Assembly (NCBI GenBank): GCA_003439945.1
Contig: QVRM01002041.1
Coordinates: 118,501-182,500 of the forward strand
Reading direction: 5' to 3'
Length of the DNA: 64,000 bases
Source of the DNA: Dermanyssus gallinae
Taxonomy: Eukaryota; Arthropoda; Arachnida; Mesostigmata; Dermanyssidae
In this document: positions 1 through 11,100 of the stretch, piece by piece
How the letters are laid out: each line of letters opens with the position of its first letter
Numbering within the stretch: the stretch's first letter is position 1
Made by a program: the position numbers and the translations under genes
The notes under the pieces: generated by a model
What the model was told of the DNA's origin: nothing
What the model saw: the letters and a program-made list of their open reading frames with translations, nothing else
Database searches by the model: none

Positions 1-1019
1 ATATAAACTAAAACTTGTGGCTACTTGTGTCTACGGAGTCAACAGAGACGATGAGTAAGCACCTCTTGTTGGGGGTAGAAGCGCTACCGAGGACGGCTTC
101 GATGATCATAGGAAAGGACTTTAAAGCGAGATTGAACAAGATTAGTTCGGAATGAACTATGGCCTTGCTAGACTTACTGCATAAGATCGGATGTGCATAT
201 ATGAATGACACTCCGGGTCGTCAGTTATTACCTAACGTATTTGCAACAGATATAAACTGAAAAGCCGTACAATTTACAAGGGACAACAATCATTTACAGG
301 AAGGTGGGGGACTCAGAGAACATGTACCGATAAGTATCTGGGTGGAAATGAGGGAGAAGAGCAAGGGAGGAGAGAAGGAAAGATGCTTAAGGGCAATGTA
401 CCCTTACAGGAACTTAGCAGGGCACTTCCGGTGCCAGGGGCAATCTAGGCAGATTGCTACGAACGCAGTCTGGTGGGCATATCAAGGTCTGCGATGCTGC
501 CACTGACAGAATTATCTAGATAGGCAAATGGCTGTCTGGAAACGAAGTGCCAACACACATGAGCATCAACTGCATACGTAAAGCCTCCGTGGTTTTAATA
601 GATTTGAATTTTCAAAGGTCTTCTGAAAGGCGACAACGTACTGCTTACGTATAGCTGTACTGCTCTTCTGATCGCAAGACTGTGTCTCTAATTAGACCAG
701 TGGAGCCTGTTGTTCACAACATAAATTCTCCCTTTATTTTTGATTCTAGTAGCACTAGTAGTAATGTATAGGCACATGTGGAAATGTGGTTACATGTATG
801 CATGCTAAACACTCAGGCTATATGTACAATATGTATGTCAAAACAGTATCGATCTATTTGTCCGATGGGTTTTACAACGTGAACTAATGCAGAGTTGGCT
901 GGACTTCTGTCAAGGGCGTAGTCCGTAAAAGTACCAAGGAGCAGTATACTTCTGAGACCTTCATTTCGAGCTCTAACCCTATTACACTAATAGCTATATT
1001 CCACGCCGCAATTTTAGTT

Positions 1020-1022
<3 letters not shown>
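1..1022. other. Non-coding stretch without recognised gene
   Basis: Only short unrelated open frames are present and none resembles a family I know. There is no clear splice-bounded exon. The stretch ends in a (TA)n tract. I see nothing else in it. Confidence 0.4.

Positions 1023-1066
<44 letters not shown>
1023..1066. repeat. (TA)n microsatellite
   Basis: Uninterrupted alternating AT over about 44 bases. It is one of more than a dozen such tracts in the window, and it creates an artefactual Ile/Tyr-repeat open frame on the minus strand. Confidence 0.9.
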
Positions 1067-1068
<2 letters not shown>

Positions 1069-1809
1069 AATATAATATCTGCACGGCTTGCAGATGATGC
1101 AGCAAATCATTTAAAACCTAACATATATTTTTTTGCGCTGGACCGAAAATATTTGCACTACTTCTCTCGTCGGAAGCGTGAAGAAGATAGAGCTTCATGA
1201 AGAAACATTTTAAATGTATAATATAGTCAATTTGAGTGAAATAAGCATTATTGTAATTGCAATATTTTTTTCATTTTGTAATATATTTGCAAGTTTATAT
1301 TAATTTAAATGAGAGACTATTTGCGCAGTAGTTTTCTAAGGTCATGGCGCCCTAATTCCTAATAATTGGCACGGCAATACAAGGGCGCATAACTCGAGTA
1401 GCTATTTCAATTCAATTTCAATGCTAATGCTCGTTTGTACTACTGGTAACGTAATCAGTATACAGCATACTAGCATCTCATGGCTTTAAAGAGCTGTGAA
1501 CCTTTATCCTATTGCAAATGACCCAGGAACAGAATGGCATCTATGTATTATTCAGCTGTTCGCTTTCACTGGACCGTTCACCGGTGGCTATTGTATAGTA
1601 TTGCTATGACATCATAAGCATTGCGACAGTTTGACCAGCAGCTGACGTCGTGCTTGTGCCATGACTTTTCAAACGCATACAAATATTGCATTCCATTTAA
1701 AGGTTCAATTAGAATAATAGGTAAGACATTGTTTTATAGTTGTTTAAAATCACTGCAGTTAACGGTCCGAGGCAGCAACAAACATACCACATGTTTTATC
1801 CACTGCGGC

Positions 1810-1925
1810 CGAGTAACATTGTGGCATAGTGGTTAGCTTACCAAGTGAAGGGTCGTAGGTGTCCAAATCCCGCGACTGAAGCTGTTCTCTTGTTCCCGAT
1901 ACTTTTGAATTATATTAAACGATAT
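1810..1925 (+). repeat. tRNA-derived SINE-like remnant (family C)
   Basis: A box-A-like segment (1822-1836, TGGCATAGTGGTTAG) is followed about 35 bases later by a box-B-like segment (1858-1872, ending CAAATCCCG). This is the spacing of an internal RNA polymerase III promoter. No acceptor stem closes, so it is not a functional tRNA. The right-hand part is AT-rich. Family and ends are uncertain because only one copy was seen. Confidence 0.4.
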
Positions 1926-1957
1926 ATTTACGAATTTGAGGTTTTTATAGCTCAGAG

Positions 1958-2362
1958 TTAAATTTTACTCGATATTTCTGAATTTGCCAGCCCGTCATGC
2001 CTTCTCCCCGTCATGGCCATCATCGTTTGAATTCGCGTTGTTCGGAGACAGTTGAGTTGATGTCTCCGAGAAGAAGATAAAAAACCAAGCACATCAAACT
2101 CGACGCACCATACCCTGCAAGTGCGCGTTTTGTGCTGCACCCGTATCAAGTATGAATCTGCACGCCTATAGCACATCTTTAGAGAAGATAGTAATTGCCC
2201 CAGACGTGGCAATCTCCATGATATTTGTTGTGTCAGAGGCTGCTGAAAAGGAAGTATCTGAGTCCAGACGCCATCATGCGGTGAGCGATACTGGCATGCA
2301 GGCCTGAACTTCTCGAGGGCATGCGGGTCGTGAGCGAGCAACATGTCTTGTATTACCCACAT
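1958..2362 (-). other. Unrecognised 134-codon open frame
   Basis: An ATG-initiated frame of 134 codons with no domain I recognise, no signal peptide and no low-complexity bias. It lies next to repeats. It may be chance or a piece of an old transposon. I assign no function. Confidence 0.12.
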
Positions 2363-2543
2363 TATAGGGGCAGTCGCAACCTCCCGTAGAAAAAGCAGCC
2401 CCGGTTTTGCGGCGTCGGGCCTTTAAGGCAACGCAGATCGATACCGGTCCCACGATAAAAAGGGGGCCTAAAGCTGAAATGGGACGCGCTTAAAGCAGCA
2501 CAGTGGAATTGCGGGGTGTACGCGCTATTGATCTCCGCGCACC

Positions 2544-2728
2544 TGCCGAGCCCGGTGGCGTGGTGCATTCGCCGGCGCCTTGCAACCGGAGGAGACACAT
2601 AGGTGCGCGGGTTCGAGCCCCACCGTTGCACATTTGTATTTATGGGGGTCCGTCTATGAAGCATGCGAAAGGCAGTCTCGTGGACGTTAAATCTTGTTTG
2701 GGAGTCAGCCCGAAAAGTATTTTCTTAT
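2544..2728 (+). mobile_element. SINE family A, copy 1, with perfect TSD
   Basis: A tRNA-derived SINE of 185 bp. Box A starts near 2556 (TGGCGTGGTGCATTCG) and box B is at 2610-2620 (GGTTCGAGCCC). A non-tRNA body follows and ends near AGTCAGCCCGAAAAGTATTTT, without a poly(A) tail. A perfect 12-bp direct repeat, TCTCCGCGCACC, flanks it at 2532-2543 and 2729-2740. This is the target-site duplication expected from LINE-driven insertion. Confidence 0.88.
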
Positions 2729-2740
2729 TCTCCGCGCACC

Positions 2741-3425
2741 AACGGCTAACACAAGCTACGCGTTTACGATGCCGGGCTTCCCATTCACTCGAACTGTCCG
2801 CAATTGACGTGCTTGCTTTGAGCTTAAAACCGGAACAGAACGTTGTTTACCTCGCCGACGACAGTCCTACGCAGCATGGAGTTCATTTCAGTTATTGCGT
2901 TTCAATCGCAATTAAGACTTCTGCCTCCAATCGTCTCGACAGCGGTTTACATTAGGAACGACCCCACGGGGTATTTCCTGTATCGTCAGCCGAATACCTA
3001 CTCGCGTAAACTCACAGATTTGTTGCGTTACGCTGCCGTAACGTGCAAATGGAACAAGGCAAACCCTTTGTTCAATAATGTCTTTAAGGCTGCGTATCGG
3101 GCACAGTTGACGGCGTGCCTTATTGCCGCAATCTACTTCGCTATGCGGCAAATCTTCACGATCCCTAAGAGTTGGTGTCGGCAAACGAAAAATGTCGAGC
3201 GGAGAAAGTACCCAGAACATCGAGAGCTTCGTTTGTTGCTGGAAGCAGAGCAACATTCGTAGAAATGTCTCCGGAAGCCACGATACGCGTCGTGCCATCT
3301 TGGGTCTACTGCTCTTATGACCCACATCAGCGATATGTTCGCGTTTGCCAACACCATTCCGCGAACCATCGTGCTCTACCAAGGTGCTTGGGACGCGCCA
3401 ACGACACGACGACGTGGTGAATTTG
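2741..3425. other. Unrecognised, probably transposon-derived sequence
   Basis: Several overlapping open frames on both strands (for example 139 codons on plus, 156 codons on minus) occupy this GC-richer block. None matches a family I know. The SINE at 2544-2728 split this block, since its target duplication abuts it. Position and composition suggest an old LINE fragment, but I cannot show it. Confidence 0.2.
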
Positions 3426-4046
3426 CCGCCGAATTTACTCTGAAGTAATCACAGCCATTGAAAGGCTTCACTCAAACAGTACAACGGGCCTAATCAGACT
3501 CACAACAAGCACCTTAAGGAAGCAATCGTGCTAACGTCACGCTAAGCTCCGTTCCTCAGCGCGCATTTACACATTTGCTTACCACAAACAAAGGTGGGAC
3601 TTTCGATGACTGGCATAGCGCCCTGCAATCAGTTATTTCTCGATTATCTACGTGAACACTCGTAGCTCAAAATTGCTAAAGAATACCTGCTAAAAACTAC
3701 TTTTAGCAAAATTGTTTGCAAAACTTTCAGCGTTTTCTCAAGCTTTGTAGAATTTTCCCCGCGGAGCAGCATGGACTCCGGCAGATCAACTTTTACTGCA
3801 TTCCTAAGAAATACTTGTTTTAATTTATTTAAAAAAAAAATAACTTCCTACTGAAAAATATTTGGAATGCTACAAAGACAAAACGGGATCAGCAGCTTTA
3901 TACTCAGAATTTGTGGGTTCAATCTGCCTTCGACCGAGCTTCACGGGATAAAGCTATTTCTAACACGGTCGGGGATAGAGCTGTTCCCAACATCGTCGGG
4001 CTTATCTGCGCGGTGCTACTAATGAGATGGACTGACCGAGCAACCA

Positions 4047-4400
4047 TTTTTACGGGCAAAGATCTTTCTCTATGTTGATGACCTTACGAGTTCGGCACAA
4101 TTGGAAGCATTTGTGGGGACGTTGGTGTTGAAATTAACGTTAATAAGATTAAATAGAGCCATGCAATTTCGGAAAGCGGACCGACTTGCGGCGCATTATA
4201 AGTTGAGGCTATACTCCGCACCTCTAGAGTATGTGAACAACTTCTCATATTTTAGGCTCTGTCCTCATCCGGCCGATCGTTTACAGTTCATATAACTGAA
4301 CGGGCTCGTAAAGATCTAGCAGCGAGCATCGAAATTGAAGAGACGGCGCTCCTCCTGCTGACCACAGCTCTCCGTATATTCCTACAAAAATTGCTAATAT
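4047..4400 (+). pseudogene. Non-LTR reverse transcriptase fragment
   Basis: The frame reads ...KIFLYVDDLTSS... with the YVDD catalytic motif at 4071-4082. It continues through QFRKADRLAAH and LEYVNNFSYF, which match FRRGGRLAAKD and LEFVNSFRYMG in the minus-strand LINE at 8.8-12.5 kb. After a frameshift near 4270 the text resumes as FTVHITERARKDL, matching FTAHIVETARTAL of that element. It is therefore a decayed, 5'-truncated plus-strand relative of that LINE, lying downstream of the ankyrin gene. Confidence 0.7.
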
Positions 4401-4479
4401 GGCACGCTCAATCTGAACCAGTACGTCGCAAGCTGTGGTCGTGCAAGGTTGCAAAGAGGGACTCGGCATCTTAGCCCAA

Positions 4480-5450
4480 ATGCTTATCTAGCGATGCATT
4501 TCTTATGTTTGAGTTTTCATCAATTGCAGCCTTCTCACGAACCACGTGTTCGTCGTCCGTTGCTGTATTTTGGACGTCCTCTACGGGGTTCGTCCTACAT
4601 GCTCACAAAGGTGTGTTAGATTCTATATGATTCCCCTGTTGTAAGATTATATGATCCTAATTTGGCCAGATTATACATAATCCTACTAAGTCTAGCTATG
4701 CACGACATGTGAATTAGTGTCGATACGCTAGAAAAGCCGAGAGGGTAAGCAAAATGCTGGTGTACCCTATGCCTAGTAGAGATTTGTACCTCCCCCTCTC
4801 GATATTAATGGTGTAATGGAGGGCTCTCATTAATAAAAACAACAAATGGTATGATATGTGCACACAACATTGATACTTACTTTTAATATTACAATTACAT
4901 TTATACAAGTCTCCAATTCACCCAAAACATGGCAAATTTCGTCTAGCACATACTTGCTGAACAATGAAAATAAATGCTAAGAGTTAATGACAGATATCCG
5001 TATCATCAATATATTTATTTGTGTTAATACTAATTACAATAGCTACCTCCATCTATTCAGATATTGTACAATATATCTGCGATCCGTACAGCTAATCGGA
5101 AAGAACCTGTGTGAGCCGAATGACAGGCAGCTTGGTCATCAGCCGATGAACTGTTTTTCGAATAGCTTTCACTAAACGACCTTGTAGGACGCCTCAAATG
5201 GTCATTAGACAATATACATACATCTTCCTGAACACTTACGAAAGCAAACATTCAAGTGCGCAATTTGTGATAACCCCATGCTGACACAAGGACGGGATGC
5301 CTCCGTATGGGATTGAAGTTTCAAAATGAATACTAATGCAAAACTTATTTCGGATAATTACCAACACCGCCAGATAAAGTTGGAACCATAATTCAAGCGT
5401 TGCCGTAATTACATTCGGCTGATACACACATATGTAGACATATATGTATG
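4480..5450. other. AT-rich intergenic sequence
   Basis: No exon, repeat family or RNA gene is recognised. It lies between the RT fragment and the 3' end of the ankyrin-repeat gene, so part of it may be downstream flank or 3' UTR of that gene. Confidence 0.35.
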
Positions 5451-5452
5451 TG

Positions 5453-5455
<3 letters not shown>

Positions 5456-5506
<51 letters not shown>
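5456..5506. repeat. (TA)n microsatellite
   Basis: About 50 bases of alternating TA, 200 bases downstream of the stop codon of the ankyrin-repeat gene. Confidence 0.9.
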
Positions 5507-5508
<2 letters not shown>

Positions 5509-5704
5509 TTACTCGCAAACAGAAGGCCAGTTTCGCTATCTAATTGCACGCAAACCTAACAAAATAAATATTATCGAATCAATATAAAGTATAAGGTACA
5601 CAATAAATATTGTTCGGCCGATAAAAACTTGTGATGCTTTTCAAATTTCGACAGCTATTCTGCTGTGGACAGTTTGTACGCGGTTCCGAGGACTCTCTAC
5701 ATAT

Positions 5705-6007
5705 CTATGAAGGAAGTAGATCGAAATCATCGCTCACATGTACCATCGGCACGCAAATATTTAGATCAAGAGCTAAGAAGTCCTTGCTTTCCTTAATCGA
5801 GGCACCAACTCGGTCTCTGCCGCTGGTAGAGCACTTTACGCCAAGCTTCAGGTCACCCTTTTGGTCTGGCTGGTTATCTGACGTTGGCGGTGTCTCTTTA
5901 GCTTTCCAAGTCCAGTCCATCGTTTGGACAGCTCGAAGCGCTTCAGCTTCGCTGTGATGCCGTAGCAATAGGCCTTCCTTCAAACGCTCCCATTTATCAT
6001 CTGTGTC
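5705..6007 (-). CDS. ANKRD11/12-like coding exon 16 (C-terminus and stop)
   Basis: 303 nt including the TAG stop at 5705-5707. Starts DTDDKWERLKEGLLLRHHSE, then EALRAVQTMDWTWK and ends VPMVHVSDDFDLLPS. The terminal VPLV-V-DDF-LLP pattern is shared with the vertebrate C-terminus. Acceptor TTATAG. Confidence 0.95.
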   Translation of the reverse strand, partial: DTDDKWERLKEGLLLRHHSEAEALRAVQTMDWTWKAKETPPTSDNQPDQKGDLKLGVKCSTSGRDRVGASIKESKDFLALDLNICVPMVHVSDDFDLLPS

Positions 6008-8065
6008 CTATAAGGTAAACAAGGAAAAGTAGGCATATACTAGTTTGCATTTATGGTTGGTTCACTGTATCTCGGTGCAATATTCGCCTAATTTTGGCTG
6101 CGTTTTTGTTTGATGTATTTTATGCAACAGTAATTATGGCGACTAATCTTTGTAACATATCTTCCTTTACATGCAAGTAATAAGTGCAATCAGCAGTTTG
6201 TGCTAAAACCAAACGCCAACACATCTACAACATCCCAATAAAAATATTCGTTAGAATAAACAGAGAATCTTATCTTCAATGTAGGTATGAGGTACATTGA
6301 AAAGATGCCGCGTGATTTTTGTGCAGCCTGTCCCTAACAAGCACGTTTATTGCTATTATTATTATTAGAGCATCTGACATCCTTCATGGAGTAAAGTCTG
6401 GGGCTAAGTTATCATAATATGGCTTCTATTCTACTATGAGTACCTGTAGCCACGATTTGAAGAGACGACCGTTGTTGTATCTGCTCGGGTCTTTGACGTG
6501 ATTGTCGAGTAGCGGGTTCGCTGCTGTCATGCCTGTACGAGGATTGTACAAATTTGATTCAGGATCGAGAGTGTTGTAGATCTCCATATCACGGAGCACC
6601 GTTGTTACTGAAAGAGGAATCTACATCAAAAGGATACAAACAGGAACCCAAATTGTATTATGATATGAAGAACAGCTGAATATATACAGACACGGGATGA
6701 ATAAATACAGACACGGGCGATAGCCTTTTCTGCAAAATTACCTGAATAGTTATAAATGTATGAATTTATGTATAAATGGAAATTTCAAGCTCAATTAAGT
6801 GTTATGGAACTTAAATAAATTTGCCGTCTAAAGAAGACGGTCCCATAAAAAAAAATATATATATATAAATGTCGGCGCCTTCAGGCTTCAATAAATCGTA
6901 GATGACACCCGGCCGGGAGTTCTTGGTAAACATACGTCTATAATGAATAACATAGTCTGTGTTTTCAAATATCGTATCGATAAACAAATACAATAAGTTA
7001 AGGGGAGATCTGCAGCAACAGTGCTTTTGTAATGAACAAATGCTCAGACACCCATCATAACGATCAGTGTACTTCTGCTAATGCTGTGGTCAACAAATCC
7101 GGTTTGATTTGCTTAGAAGGACCACTCATCAGCTACACACAAACCAAATTTCGCGGCAATCGATGACGGCGTTTATTGTTTCAGTTAGGTTTAAAGAAGT
7201 GAATAAAACGAGGTTCGCCAGTTTTTTAAAAACCGAAAATGGAAGAGCGACAAATCTGCATAAAGTTATATAGTAAAAAACAAATCATATGCTCTAAAGC
7301 GGTGGAAATGTTGCGAACTGCTTATCAAGTGAAAAAAACGTGTTTGGAAAGGCCGTCGAGGCCAGAAGAAAACTTTGGAAAAGTTCGTGACAAAATTCGT
7401 TCGGGAAATGTCCGAATTGAAGCTTCAGGTGAGAGCAGAAGACCCTATGTTGCTTCAGTGAGTGATTACAGGAAACGGATCACAGGTATACAGTTACGAC
7501 ATCGACACCAAAGCCAAATCCTCTCAGTGGCGCTTCCAAGGGGGGATCGAAGAAATTCAGACACAGCAGATACAGCACCAAGGTTCTTTTGACTATTTTT
7601 AAACCACAAGAGTTTTTGTAGTTATATGACCAATAAGGTATACTACCGCAAAATTTTAAAAAGATGACATGAGACGTCCGGCGCAAAAGGCCTGAACTCT
7701 TGGCAATCAACGCTTGGATCCTCCGTCACGACAATGCACCGGCACACACATTGCTACTGATTTCGGATTATCTTCTTATAATGAAAAATTCTATATTTTA
7801 GCAACCCCCTATTCGCCAAACCTGGCTTTTTGCAACTTCTTCCTCTTCCCACAAATAAAAGACCATACAGAAGATGAAGAAAAATTCGCAGAAGCAACTC
7901 AAATGGATTTCGAAAGACGCGTTTAAGGAATGTTTCGAAAAGTGGGAAAGTAGGCGTGCATTTGAGCAGGTGGGAATTATTTTGAAGGGAGCAAAAACAT
8001 TTTGGAAGCTTAAGTAAATATTGTATTTTGTAATTTTTTTTATCAGAACGTTGCGATCTGCCCTC

Positions 8066-8102
<37 letters not shown>

Positions 8103-8115
8103 GCCCTCCTTTACA

Positions 8116-8174
<59 letters not shown>

Positions 8175-11100
8175 CTTGCTATATAAGCAAAACGGAACGC
8201 ACCGTCTGACCGGCGATGGCTCGAGCCTCGTGAGCATTCACCCGAAGAATCTCCTGTTCAGCGGCCAGCACTAACTTGTCTCGTTCCATAAGATGCTGAA
8301 GCCGAAGGCAATAGCGTTCGTGCTCCTGTTGAATAAATAGCTCGCGCAGCGGAAACGGTAGACCGCTGGGCGGGGGCACCATCGAAATTCCTTGGCGAGA
8401 TGCGGGATTTCCCTCTAGGGCGTAAGTGCACCTATAATATCACAACGTGTATTGTTAGCATTAGCGTTGTTAAAACATGCTTTGTATAAATACTATCTAA
8501 CTAGCCTATCAGAAGTCGTCGGAATTGACATTTCCCCTAACCGTTGGTCTGGGCACAATGTAATAGCCAAGAGTACCCCTACGCGTTAAAGATAATTTTC
8601 ATATTCAGAATTTATTTCACCATAATATTTGTAATTATATTCTAAGATGTATTATCATAGACCATGTAATAACTTAAGGTGTCCACCAACGGCGATACGT
8701 CTAGCCGTAAGTTAATGAACTCACGCCTTACCTATATATATATATATATATACACACGTGTCGCATCAACAACTTGAGCTCAGCCCAGCTAAGCAGGGTG
8801 CGTAAAACAGCAGTCCTATTGCCCAGTTCGACGTCGAGCGTCAGATTCTGTCGTAGCTATTCCTCAGATCTATTTTCCCCTGCGGCGGAGATAAACGCCC
8901 CATCACCTTGGCTTTCGCAAAAAAAACGCGAATTTTCGACGTTTATCGGTTTCGGCGAGCCTGACTTAAAACCTGTAGGGAAGCGTGTCTCTCGAATAGA
9001 ACAAGTCCGACCTCTCGTCGGACTTGTTCAACTTTATTTTCCCATTACGAGATAAAGCTCTCGAATAGTACTGTACGCGGCGTCTTCAACCTCAATCTAA
9101 TTATCTCAACAACTGGTGCACAGCCTGACATTAGGTACACAAAGCGGCTCCTTGCCCGCATTGACAGGCAAAGTACTCGCTTCATGTACATTGTAAAACA
9201 CCTTTCAAGCAAACCAAAGTTTGCCCGAGTGAGGTGTTCCCATACTCTGTCAAGACCATACATCAGCGCCGGAACAACCTTGAGGTAGAAAAGCGCTACT
9301 GCCGTCGGGATGGACATCGCCCATTTCTCCATAAAGAGAAATTAGGGCTGTGCGCGCTGTCTCGACGATGTGAGCAGTGAAGGTCGTCCAAATATAATGA
9401 AGCCGAAGCCCCATATACCGGAAAGAGTTAACGAATTCCAAGGATTGGCCGCCGCAACGTATAACGTCTTTAGCAGCCAATCGACCTCCTCTTCTGAATT
9501 TCATAGCCTTGGTCTTCATGGCGTTTATTTCCAGCCCTCTTGAGACAAGGAACACCTCCGCCAGAGAAGTGATGCGCTTGATGGCACCCAGGTCGTGATG
9601 AGCCACTATGTCATCTGTGTACATCACAACTGTGGCCTTCTGGAACTCTTGTCGAATATAATCAACAAAATCGGCAAGCAGAAAAGTGAAGGAGACGCAG
9701 CTCAATAGGGTCGCCTTGCGGGGTTCCCACATGTTGCCTTACCTGCAACACTTACTGCTCACCTTGTACCCGTAAGGTGTCCTCATCAAAGAAACTGGAA
9801 ATTACGCTTAGAAGAGAGCCACCAACCCCTGCGTATCGGAATGACTTCACCAAGAGATCTCGGGTGCTTTGTCGAACGCCTTGACGCAGTCTATAAAGAC
9901 TGCATACAAATGGCCTCCGGGCTTTGCCACAGCTCGCTCTATCTCTGACTGAAGCACATGGATTGCATCACGCGTTCCTCGACCTCTTCGAAAGCCGAAT
10001 TGCTCCGGTAGAAGGGTCTGGTCGACAACGTACTCGATCCGTTTTATAACCAATTTGCAGAAGATCTTCTTCAGCGTCCTTTCAGACGCTATACCGCGGT
10101 ATAAGTTTGGGTCTCATCTGTCATCACCATGCTTACCCTTAAATAAAAGAGAAAGCCTGGCGATATGCCAGGCTCCTGGCATTTGTCCCCTCTTCATGAT
10201 CTCGTTGAAGAAATCACAAAGATGGTTTGCCAAAAGTGGCTCAGACTGCACCCAGTGCTCATAGTACACTTGGTCTGGCCCCGCACTCTTTCCTCTCGGA
10301 AGCGAGTGCAGAACCTGACTTACTTCTTCTACCTCAAAGGGCAGATTCATAGTATCCTGCTCCAATGTGAGCGGGTGCTCAATCATTGGAGCCAGGCGTA
10401 CCGTCTCGCGGTTATATAGAAGACCGGTCAGGTGACCCGTTACCCGTTCGGCGCTGAGCAGGTGGTTCGCCCCCCCCTACGAGGCCGTACGACGTAGGCT
10501 GAGGGCTTGCGCTCCGCTCTTTCGAGCAGTCGGATTTCCTCCCGCCTAGCGTATTCACGCTTGTGGTCAAGGCATAGCTTTATGTAAGCTTTTCTACTAT
10601 TGAAGTAGTCAAGCCTGTGTCTGGCTAGCAGCTGTGGTGGTGCCTTTACCCTCGCTTGGCGCAAAAACTCGACCACCCCACGGTGGGCGAGATAGCAAGT
10701 CTGAGAAAACCACTGTCGTGATCTCCTCTGCCCCGGTCTCTTCCACCTGACTGCACTTCTTATGGTTCTCTCTAGCAGTTCACAACAAGTATCCACATCA
10801 CAGCCCACCTCGAGGCTATCAACCTCTAATAGTGAAAGGTCAACACGCCTCGTGGCAACCAGGTGTGGGTCGCCTTGCTGCTTAAACCAGATATCTGGAA
10901 TATTTGCGACTGCTGACACCGGTAGGTGCTTCCTTGCAGCCACCTCGAGAACATCGAAGCTTTCAACTTCGCCATCGACAAGGTTGTGAAACAGTAGGTC
11001 AATGGTGCTGCTTCCCTTATGACTTATATACGTGTGGTCTTCGCGTGCATTTGCACATCTCAGACCAAAGTATTCCATCAACTGGAGCAGCACCTCTCCT

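Noticed and set aside
2545..2630. Functional tRNA gene at the SINE family A heads
   Set aside because: Box A and B are present but no acceptor stem pairs, and each copy continues into the SINE body with target duplications outside.
2843..2955. VYLADD string as an RT catalytic motif
   Set aside because: No other RT motif lies in register around it. Probably chance.
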